A stretch of DNA of 11,462 bases. It comes from Deltaproteobacteria bacterium (lineage in GTDB: Bacteria; Desulfobacterota; DSM-4660; Desulfatiglandales; HGW-15). The stretch spans positions 1 through 11,462 of the forward strand of contig JAFDIX010000039.1 in the NCBI GenBank assembly GCA_019307805.1. Direction: 5' to 3'. Shown here one piece after another: positions 1-5,992 of the stretch. Positions within the stretch are counted from its first letter, which is position 1; each line of letters begins with the position of its first letter. The position numbers and the translations under genes were made by a program. Under the pieces are notes generated by a model, which was given only the letters and a program-made list of their open reading frames with translations, ran no database searches and was not told the origin of the DNA.

Positions 1-939
1 GAAACCCGTGACGTCACTTTCCTGGTATCCGATCTCCGGGGCTTCACAGCCCTTTCAATGCGGCTCTCTCCCAAGGAAGTCATTGCCATTCTGAACCGTT
101 ATCTCGAATACATGATGGATATCATCGTGGGCTTCAGGGGGACGGTGAACGAAATTGAAGGTGATGGTATTTTGACCTTCTTCGGCGCGCCCCTGGTATC
201 CCACGACGATGATGAACGTGCCATTGCCTGCGCCATAGCCATGCAGAGGGCCATGGAAGATGTCAATGCAGAACAGAGGCGCCGCAACCTTCCTGAATTG
301 CGCATGGGGATCGGTATCAACAGGGGGGAGGTGGTTGTCGGGAACATCGGATCAGAGAAGCGTGCCAAATACAGTGCCATCGGCAGTGCCATTAACACCG
401 CCTACCGCATCGAGTCCTATACTGTCGGCGGCCAGATTCTTGTCAGTCCAGGCATTTATGAAAAGGCAGAATCCATCCTCAAGACCCGGGGAACCGTGGA
501 AGCCCGGTTTAAAGGCATTGACCAACCTGTAATCCTCCATGATGTGGTGGCCATTGAGGGAGACTATCAGGTCTTTCTCCCTGAAAAAAAACCCGAGAAT
601 CTGATCTCCCTTGAACCGCCCATGGAGGTCAGGTGCTTTCCCCTGGAAGGCAAGTCAGTTTCCGATGAATCCATCCCGGGCCTTATGACCCGTCTCGGGG
701 AATCCGCTGCAGAATTGGCGTTACCGGAATTGGTGGAGGTGCGCTCCAACCTTAAGATCCTGGTGGATACAAAAGAGGCCTCGCCACTCCCTGAAATATA
801 CGCCAAAATAATTTCTGTGGATCAGTCCACTACTTCGCTTGATGGGGTAAAGGTCGGCATAGAATTTACCTGGTTGCCTGAGGAGGCAAAGGCGCTTTTT
901 GATGAAAAGCGTTCTGCTGAACAGCCATCAGAAGGGTGA
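1..939 (+). CDS. Class III nucleotide cyclase, C-terminal part (5' truncated); guanylate-type substrate residues
   Basis: The reading frame is open from base 1, so the start and any sensor, HAMP or membrane region lie outside the window. The catalytic domain begins at once: SDLRGFT holds the first metal-binding Asp (codon 31-33), and EIEGDGILTFFGAP holds the second (163-165). The transition-state Asn (394-396) and Arg (406-408) of the INTAYR motif are present, so the domain should be active. The residue four before the second Asp, normally Lys in adenylate cyclases, is Glu (151-153). The partner position, seven before the Asn, is Ser (373-375). Glu with Cys/Ser/Gly is the guanylate-cyclase pattern (as in Synechocystis Cya2), so the product may be cGMP; this is inference. 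About 115 residues follow the catalytic domain and look loosely PilZ-like (from about base 600). The gene is convergent with the next one, with 25 nt between the two stop codons. Confidence 0.9.
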   Translation, partial: ETRDVTFLVSDLRGFTALSMRLSPKEVIAILNRYLEYMMDIIVGFRGTVNEIEGDGILTFFGAPLVSHDDDERAIACAIAMQRAMEDVNAEQRRRNLPELRMGIGINRGEVVVGNIGSEKRAKYSAIGSAINTAYRIESYTVGGQILVSPGIYEKAESILKTRGTVEARFKGIDQPVILHDVVAIEGDYQVFLPEKKPENLISLEPPMEVRCFPLEGKSVSDESIPGLMTRLGESAAELALPELVEVRSNLKILVDTKEASPLPEIYAKIISVDQSTTSLDGVKVGIEFTWLPEEAKALFDEKRSAEQPSEG

Positions 940-964
940 AGATAACGAGAATATGTGAGGGGTA

Positions 965-1285
965 TCACTGCGGGGTCCGCAATGCAAAATCCCTATCCTT
1001 CAGATAATACCTTCCATCTTCCGTCATACCCATGATATTGCCCATCATGAGGTACTGGATTGCCTTGGGCCTGTAATCCCTTGATCCAAATCGGAGTAGG
1101 CTCGTTTTTGCATATGGAAGCGCCACAGCGGATTCCGGATCAAATGCATTTGTCCCTTTAAGGTCCTCAATGACAACGACATATGCCCTCTTCATCCGCC
1201 ATGCCTGAATCTTCCGAGTCAAAAAAAAGACCATGACCAGAACACAGCCCAGCAGAATAATTTGCCCGGTTTCACCTATCTGCAT
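965..1285 (-). CDS. Small single-pass membrane protein of unknown function
   Basis: This 106-residue protein is not recognised as a named family. It has one hydrophobic segment at about residues 8-22 (QIILLGCVLVMVFFL), followed by a basic stretch (TRKIQAWRMKRA). By the positive-inside rule that puts the remaining ~80 residues in the cytoplasm. The soluble part is compact and patterned, with RDYRPKAI near residues 69-76, then a hydrophobic MMGNIMGM stretch and DGRYYLKD. The shape is reminiscent of a small winged-helix-like fold, but I cannot assign one. The ATG at 1285 is preceded on its strand by GGAGTGAGGG, a good ribosome-binding site. It lies 56 nt downstream of the dehydrogenase gene in the same direction, so the two are probably co-transcribed. 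The good RBS and clean protein composition argue for a real gene; its function is unknown. Confidence 0.75.
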   Translation of the reverse strand: MQIGETGQIILLGCVLVMVFFLTRKIQAWRMKRAYVVVIEDLKGTNAFDPESAVALPYAKTSLLRFGSRDYRPKAIQYLMMGNIMGMTEDGRYYLKDRDFALRTPQ

Positions 1286-1341
1286 ATTCCCTCACTCCGT
1301 CTTTGTGCCTGTTTGATGTGAAAACCTTATCCGACAGCCTC

Positions 1342-2292
1342 CTAGGAGACTCCCTCCTGTGGATACAGGGTCTTGATCAGCTGGACCAGTTTTTCATCCC
1401 TCCATTTTGCAAGCTCCCCCACGCTTCTGCCCTCTGTTTCAGCCTCTATCCCCTCTATCAGGGCTTCTTTTGCCTCTAAAGGAAAGGTTGTCCACGTGTC
1501 CATGCCCTGCCAGGCCTCCTCGCAGGCCGGGCCGAGGTGTTTGAAAAAAGCCTCCATCCCCCCATCTCCCCCATTGAGATGATAGATCAGGTGCTGGCCC
1601 ATAAAGGCCCATCTAAGGCCGAGCCCCGCGTAAAGGGCCTTGTCCACATCTTCCACACTCGCGATTCCTTTCCACACGATATCAATAGCCTCACGCCAGA
1701 GGGCCCACGCCAACCTGTTGGCAACATGTCCGAACGCCTCCTTTTTCAAGACCACGGGAATCTTCCCCACCCCCTCCAGGAAGGCCTTCATTTCCAGGAC
1801 CGTTTTATCGCTTGTCTGTTCGCCGGGAACCACTTCCACAAGGGGTATAAGGTGGGGGGGATTGAAAGGATGGGCGATGACACAGCGCTCCGGGTGGCGG
1901 GTGACCTTTTGTATCTCCGTCATGAGAAGGCCTGAGGAACTGCTCGCCAGTATCACTTTCATGTCCGTGACGGCGTCCAGTTGTTCGAATACCTGGTGTT
2001 TGACCTCATATTTCTCTGCCACACATTCCTGGATCATCCCGACATCCCGGCCCGCCTCCTCCAGGTCACCAACCGTTTTTATGAGAGATAGGGCTTCTGC
2101 CGCAGCCCTTTTGTTGATGAGTCCACCGTTTTCTAAAATGCCGATATATTCCCTGGCCCTTTGACGGCCCTCCCTGCAAAAGGCGGGATCAATATCATAC
2201 AATTTTACATGCAACCCTTTACTCGCATAAAAAGCCGCCCAACTGGATCCAATGACACCTGCGCCGATAATCCCAATGGAATGAATTGCCAT
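1342..2292 (-). CDS. NAD-dependent 3-hydroxyacyl-CoA / L-gulonate-type dehydrogenase (lambda-crystallin-like)
   Basis: This 316-residue soluble dehydrogenase has the two-domain fold of L-3-hydroxyacyl-CoA dehydrogenase. The N-terminal Rossmann motif GAGVIG is at residues 10-15, and Asp33 of LYDID should bind the NAD ribose. The catalytic region shows a Ser run (117-120), His141 in IAHPFNPP, Glu153 in VEVVPG and Asn192 in HVANRL, matching the Ser/His/Glu/Asn set of the family. Length and details (IQECV near 87-91, GLGLRWAFMG near 224-232, WRDE near the C-terminus) match the short lambda-crystallin/CRYL1 branch, which includes L-gulonate 3-dehydrogenase and carnitine dehydrogenase. They do not match the longer fadB-type enzymes. 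No fatty-acid degradation genes lie nearby, so the substrate is open. The ATG at 2292 has GAGG five bases upstream and AAGGAG a little further out. The gene runs divergently from lysS and is probably co-transcribed with the small membrane protein gene downstream. Confidence 0.88.
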   Translation of the reverse strand: MAIHSIGIIGAGVIGSSWAAFYASKGLHVKLYDIDPAFCREGRQRAREYIGILENGGLINKRAAAEALSLIKTVGDLEEAGRDVGMIQECVAEKYEVKHQVFEQLDAVTDMKVILASSSSGLLMTEIQKVTRHPERCVIAHPFNPPHLIPLVEVVPGEQTSDKTVLEMKAFLEGVGKIPVVLKKEAFGHVANRLAWALWREAIDIVWKGIASVEDVDKALYAGLGLRWAFMGQHLIYHLNGGDGGMEAFFKHLGPACEEAWQGMDTWTTFPLEAKEALIEGIEAETEGRSVGELAKWRDEKLVQLIKTLYPQEGVS

Positions 2293-2370
2293 TACAACCT
2301 CGTCTCCTTTTTGCTAGTCAACATATCTCATATCACTCCTTTCCGAGAAAATCCCTGTTTTTCTTTTGCC

Positions 2371-2399
2371 TTGACTATCAAGCACAATTGGATTACAAG
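2371..2399 (+). promoter_or_regulatory. Candidate sigma-70 promoter for the lysS-led operon
   Basis: TTGACT (2371-2376, 5 of 6 to consensus) is followed after a 17-base spacer by TACAAG (2394-2399, 4 of 6). Transcription would start near 2406 and leave a leader of about 90 nt before lysS. This is the best -35/-10 pair I found in the 205-base divergent gap (2293-2497). An AT-rich stretch with AATAAT (2431-2436) lies further downstream but lacks a good -35. The prediction rests on motif matching only. Confidence 0.35.
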
Positions 2400-2497
2400 C
2401 AAACGTTCAAGTTATGCAAATTATTAAATAAATAATACTTTTCGCCAACGGGGAGCATCCTGTCCCTTCCTGGCTTTTTTGAAGAAATCAAACCACA

Positions 2498-3976
2498 ATG
2501 GAAAAAAAAACCAACGTTATTCAAGATCGAATCAAGAAGGCGGATGCCCTGCGTGACATGGGCGTCAATCTGTATCCGGCCGGGTACGATATAGACATGA
2601 CGGCAGCCAAAGCCATCGAGAAGTTTGGCCAGGTGGATACCAAAATCCTGGAGGCCCAAAAAGAGACATTCTCCATGGCAGGAAGAATCATGTCCCTGCG
2701 CAATTTCGGGAAGGCCTGTTTTATCCACATAAAGGACGTAACCGGGCGCATCCAGGCCTATATCAGGCGGGATAATGTGGGAGAGGATCAATACAAGATC
2801 TTTAAACTCATGGATGTGGGTGATTTTGTAGGAATGAGGGGTTCCTTCTTCCGGACCAGGACCGATGAGCTGACCCTCCTTGCCGATGAAATCCATCTCC
2901 TCTGTAAAACCATGAGACCGTTGCCCGAAAAATGGCATGGCTTGACCGACATAGAAATAAGGTACCGGCAGCGATACCTGGACCTGGTCGTCAATGACAA
3001 AGTCAAGGAGATCTTTGTCCTGCGGAGCAGAATCATCCAGTCCATTCGAGATTTCTTTGTTCAGAGGGATTTCCTGGAGGTGGAGACCCCCATGATGCAA
3101 CCGATCCCCGGAGGTGCCACTGCCAAGCCGTTCAAAACCTACCATAATGCCCTCGGCATGGATTTATACCTCAGAATAGCTCCGGAACTTTATCTCAAAC
3201 GGCTTGTGGTCGGAGGGCTGGAAAGGGTTTTTGAAATAAACCGAAATTTTCGTAATGAGGGAATTTCCGTTCAGCACAATCCTGAATTTACCATGATCGA
3301 ATTCTACATTGCCTATGCGACCTATGGGGATCTCATGACCCTCACCGAGGAGTTGTTCAGTGATGTCCTGCAGGAGGTGCATGGGAGTCACGTGATTGAA
3401 TATCAAAATAAAACCATTGATTTCACGCCTCCATGGAAAAAAATATCCCTCTTCGATGCCCTGAGGGAAATGGCGGGGGTCAACGATGAGGTCATTACGA
3501 ACATTGGCGCTGCCAAGGATTTTGCGGGCTCCAAAGAGATCGTCCTCACAAAACAAGACAATCTCGGGAAGATATTGGCCAAAATTTTTGATCAGCTGGT
3601 TGAGCCACATCTGATCGCTCCCACCTTTATCACCGGCTACCCTACTGAGATATCTCCCCTTTCGCGACGCAATGATGAGGACCCGGATATCACCGACAGG
3701 TTCGAACTTTTTATCGGGGGCAGGGAGATAGCCAACGGATTTACCGAGTTGAATGACCCCATTGATCAAAAGGAGCGGTTTCTGGAGCAAGTTGCCCTTC
3801 GTGAATCGGGAGATGATGAGGCCCAGTTTATGGATGACGATTATGTCAGGGCATTGGAATACGGTCTTCCGCCAACGGCTGGAGAGGGAATCGGTATTGA
3901 CAGGCTTGTCATGCTTCTGAGTGATTCCCCCTCCATCAGGGACGTTATCTTCTTTCCCCAAATGCGGGCCAAATGA
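2498..3976 (+). CDS. lysS: Lysyl-tRNA synthetase, class II
   Basis: This enzyme charges tRNA-Lys with lysine in the cytoplasm, using ATP. The 492 residues are the usual length for bacterial LysS. The N-terminal anticodon-binding OB-fold spans about residues 57-140 (FSMAGRIMSLRNFG, then HIKDVTGRIQAYI). The class II catalytic core follows: motif 1 near 180-202, ending EVETPMM; motif 2 with FRNEG at 251-255 and HNPEFTMIEFY; motif 3 GEGIGIDR at 462-469. REIANGFTELNDP, a typical lysine-pocket stretch, is also present. The start is fixed, because an in-frame TGA at 2480-2482 leaves ATG 2498 as the only candidate. Its ribosome-binding site is poor: only GAAG, 13 nt upstream. It is the first gene of the plus-strand series, and lolC begins 69 nt after its stop. 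LysS leading an envelope operon is a known arrangement in Desulfobacterota. Confidence 0.98.
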   Translation: MEKKTNVIQDRIKKADALRDMGVNLYPAGYDIDMTAAKAIEKFGQVDTKILEAQKETFSMAGRIMSLRNFGKACFIHIKDVTGRIQAYIRRDNVGEDQYKIFKLMDVGDFVGMRGSFFRTRTDELTLLADEIHLLCKTMRPLPEKWHGLTDIEIRYRQRYLDLVVNDKVKEIFVLRSRIIQSIRDFFVQRDFLEVETPMMQPIPGGATAKPFKTYHNALGMDLYLRIAPELYLKRLVVGGLERVFEINRNFRNEGISVQHNPEFTMIEFYIAYATYGDLMTLTEELFSDVLQEVHGSHVIEYQNKTIDFTPPWKKISLFDALREMAGVNDEVITNIGAAKDFAGSKEIVLTKQDNLGKILAKIFDQLVEPHLIAPTFITGYPTEISPLSRRNDEDPDITDRFELFIGGREIANGFTELNDPIDQKERFLEQVALRESGDDEAQFMDDDYVRALEYGLPPTAGEGIGIDRLVMLLSDSPSIRDVIFFPQMRAK

Positions 3977-4045
3977 TGATGGGTGCGATCATGCATTATT
4001 CAAGGACAGCCGAAACCGGTGTGATCCTCCCGAGGCTGCAAGAAT

Positions 4046-5272
4046 ATGGTCTTTGAGTTCTTTTTAGGCATCCGGTATTTAAAGGCCAAAAGGAAACAGG
4101 CCTTTATTTCCATCATCACCGTGATTTCAATGGCGGGGGTCATGATGGGGGTCATGTCCCTCATTGTCGTGCTCTCAGTGATGAACGGTTTCCGTGCCGA
4201 TCTCATGTCCAAGATTCTTGGTGTGAACTCACATCTCCTGGTACTGAGCCATGAGGGGGCCTTTTCAGAATATGAGAAAGTGGCCAAAAAAATTGAGAAC
4301 ACAGAGGGTGTGATTGCCGCCACCCCTTTTATATACAGCACAGTTATGATAAATAATCTTGGGAATGTGTCGGGGGCTGTCCTGAGAGGCCTTGATACCC
4401 GAACTGCCGGCAAGGTCATCGGAATCGAATCGATGATAAAAAGGGGGGGCCTGGATTCCCTCAATAGTGTACACAAAGGCCTGCCGGGCCTTATCATGGG
4501 AAAAGAACTTTCCCGACGTGTAGGTGTCTTTCCGGGGCAGGAGGTCACTATCGTTACCCCCCAGGGAAAAGTGACTCCCCTGGGGAGGGTTCCCAACAGT
4601 CGTCGATACAGGATGACCGCTGTTTTTAATTCGGGAATGTATGAATATGACTCCTCCATGCTTTATGTATCACTGAAAGAAGCCCAGGATTTTCTTGGAA
4701 TGGGGGACAAGGTCTCCGGCCTCGAGGTCAGGGTCGGGGAGGTACAGGAATCTGACACTATCGGTAAATCCATTCAAAAAAAACTGGGATTTCCCTATTG
4801 GACCAAAGACTGGAAGGAAATGAACAGAAGTCTGGTCTCGGCCCTGAAGCTCGAAAAAATAGCCATGTCCGTCATTCTGACCATGATTGTTCTCGTGGGT
4901 GCGTTGAATATCATAAGCACTCTGGTCATGGTGGTCATGGAAAAAAGCAGGGATGTCGCTATTTTGCGCGCTATGGGGGCCACTGCGAAAAGTATCATGG
5001 TGGTCTTCATATTCCAGGGGGTTCTGGTAGGTCTGGTAGGGACGCTGACAGGGCTTGTTTCCGGACTCGGCATATGCCATTTGCTGGCCAAATATAAATT
5101 TATTAAACTGCCGGCTGATGTCTATTATATCTCCACACTCCCGGTAAGGGTGGAGATATCCGACGTCATTTTTGTCATTCTGGCTGCCGTGGTCATCTCA
5201 TTTCTGGCCACCATCTACCCTTCGTGGCATGCCGCACGCCAGAATCCGGTTGAAGCCTTGCGATATGAATAG
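4046..5272 (+). CDS. lolC: Lipoprotein-releasing ABC transporter permease, LolC/LolE family
   Basis: This inner-membrane permease, with the ATPase LolD, extracts mature lipoproteins from the inner membrane and hands them to the periplasmic carrier LolA. The 408 residues match the family. The first membrane helix is at about 20-46. A large periplasmic domain (about 47-265) contains SGAVLRGLD and the FNSGMYEYDSSMLYVSL segment, where the LolA-binding hook region is expected. Three helices follow at about 272-297, 318-345 and 372-392. The cytoplasmic EKSRDVAILRAMGAT (about 299-313) is the typical FtsX/MacB-type coupling segment, and the protein ends with NPVEALRYE. An in-frame TGA at 4022 forces ATG 4046 as the start, with GAGG ten bases upstream. 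Only one permease gene is present before lolD, so it may act as a homodimer (LolF-like); LolC versus LolE cannot be settled here. Confidence 0.93.
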   Translation: MVFEFFLGIRYLKAKRKQAFISIITVISMAGVMMGVMSLIVVLSVMNGFRADLMSKILGVNSHLLVLSHEGAFSEYEKVAKKIENTEGVIAATPFIYSTVMINNLGNVSGAVLRGLDTRTAGKVIGIESMIKRGGLDSLNSVHKGLPGLIMGKELSRRVGVFPGQEVTIVTPQGKVTPLGRVPNSRRYRMTAVFNSGMYEYDSSMLYVSLKEAQDFLGMGDKVSGLEVRVGEVQESDTIGKSIQKKLGFPYWTKDWKEMNRSLVSALKLEKIAMSVILTMIVLVGALNIISTLVMVVMEKSRDVAILRAMGATAKSIMVVFIFQGVLVGLVGTLTGLVSGLGICHLLAKYKFIKLPADVYYISTLPVRVEISDVIFVILAAVVISFLATIYPSWHAARQNPVEALRYE

Positions 5273-5290
5273 AAAAATCCTGTATCCAAT

Positions 5291-5304
5291 GGGAGTTATG
5301 CGTG
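5291..5304 (+). promoter_or_regulatory. Ribosome-binding site and GTG start of lolD
   Basis: GGGAG (5291-5295) stands six bases before GTG 5302-5304, the start of lolD. The nearby ATG at 5298 is out of frame and reaches a stop after five codons, so the GTG is the start. Confidence 0.7.
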
Positions 5305-5964
5305 CTGGAACTTGAGAATGTCCATAAATCCTTCAAACATGATGGGAGTGTTATAGATGTACTAAAGGGCGTCACCCTCCTGGTTCAACCTGGAGAAAGC
5401 ATCGCCATCACAGGCGCTTCCGGGGTTGGCAAGTCAACCCTCCTCAATATCATGGGGGCACTGGAACCGCCCACCGAGGGGACAGTCAGATTTGAGGGCC
5501 GGAATGTCCATGCCCTGGAAGAGAAGGATGCATGCAGGCTGAGAAACCGGGACATTGGATTTGTTTTTCAGTTTCACCACCTGCTTCCGGAATTCAATGC
5601 CTTGGAAAACACTCTAATGCCCGCCCTCATTGCCCGAACCGGCAAACAGCAAGCCACGGAAATGGCCGTAAGCATTCTTGACAGGGTGGGACTTGCACAC
5701 CGACACAAACACCGCGTCGGAGAGCTTTCGGGAGGAGAACAACAAAGGGTGGCTATCGCCAGGGCCCTGATCATGAAACCCAAACTCCTTTTGGCCGATG
5801 AACCTACAGGCAACCTTGATGAGAAAACGGGAGGGGGGGTGGCGGATCTTCTGCTTCAACTCAATGAAGCAGGGGGGTTGGCCATTGTCCTTGCAACCCA
5901 TAATCACCGATTGGCCGAGAGGATGTCCCGTAGAATGGAGATCGCTGATGGGCAAATTCATTGA
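5302..5964 (+). CDS. lolD: Lipoprotein-releasing ABC transporter ATPase LolD
   Basis: This cytoplasmic ATPase powers the LolC-type permease encoded just upstream (29-nt gap). All ABC motifs are intact in its 220 residues: Walker A GASGVGKST at 38-46, Q-loop Gln90 in FVFQFHHLLPEF, signature LSGGE at 142-146, Walker B LLLADEP at 162-168 followed by TGNLD, and the switch His in ATHNH near 200. The FHHLLPEF sequence after the Q-loop is characteristic of LolD within the MacB/FtsE-like group. Translation starts at GTG 5302, with GGGAG six bases upstream. The gene ends 25 nt before the preferred bamA start; a possible alternative bamA start lies inside its last codons. Sitting directly between lolC and bamA, it links lipoprotein sorting to barrel assembly. 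Confidence 0.95.
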   Translation: MLELENVHKSFKHDGSVIDVLKGVTLLVQPGESIAITGASGVGKSTLLNIMGALEPPTEGTVRFEGRNVHALEEKDACRLRNRDIGFVFQFHHLLPEFNALENTLMPALIARTGKQQATEMAVSILDRVGLAHRHKHRVGELSGGEQQRVAIARALIMKPKLLLADEPTGNLDEKTGGGVADLLLQLNEAGGLAIVLATHNHRLAERMSRRMEIADGQIH

Positions 5965-5977
5965 GCAAATAACCCTT

Positions 5978-5992
5978 GGGGGGAGTCCCGTG
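5978..5992 (+). promoter_or_regulatory. Ribosome-binding site and preferred GTG start of bamA
   Basis: GGGGGGAG (5978-5985) lies four bases before GTG 5990-5992. This start yields a compact signal peptide. The competing in-frame ATG at 5948 has GGAG (5937-5940) seven bases upstream, but both overlap lolD coding sequence and would add 14 residues (ending GGSP) ahead of the signal peptide. Confidence 0.5.

Noticed and set aside
940..964. Bidirectional terminator between the convergent cyclase and small membrane protein genes
   Set aside because: The 25-base gap holds no inverted repeat with a T-tract on either strand.
2419..2437. AT-only inverted repeat ATTATT/AATAAT as an operator or terminator
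   Set aside because: A six-base stem made only of A and T in an AT-rich intergenic region is expected by chance, and no GC-rich stem or T-run follows.
2393..3145. Long minus-strand open frame opposite the lysS start (250 codons)
   Set aside because: It lies almost entirely antisense to unmistakable lysS coding sequence, has no recognisable domain, and its composition is that of a reverse-complement shadow.
3164..3961. Minus-strand open frame opposite the lysS 3' half (265 codons)
   Set aside because: It is antisense to the class II catalytic core, including motifs 2 and 3, and shows no family motifs of its own.
4439..5838. Runs of seven G (near 4441-4447 and 5832-5838) as phase-variation tracts
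   Set aside because: They fall inside intact, full-length lolC and lolD frames. G-rich codon runs are common throughout this window, so nothing marks them as switching sites.
5798..5989. N-terminal extension of the bamA frame back to an ATG inside lolD
   Set aside because: The added residues are out-of-frame lolD sequence without protein character. The signal peptide begins near 5990, so the extension was trimmed.
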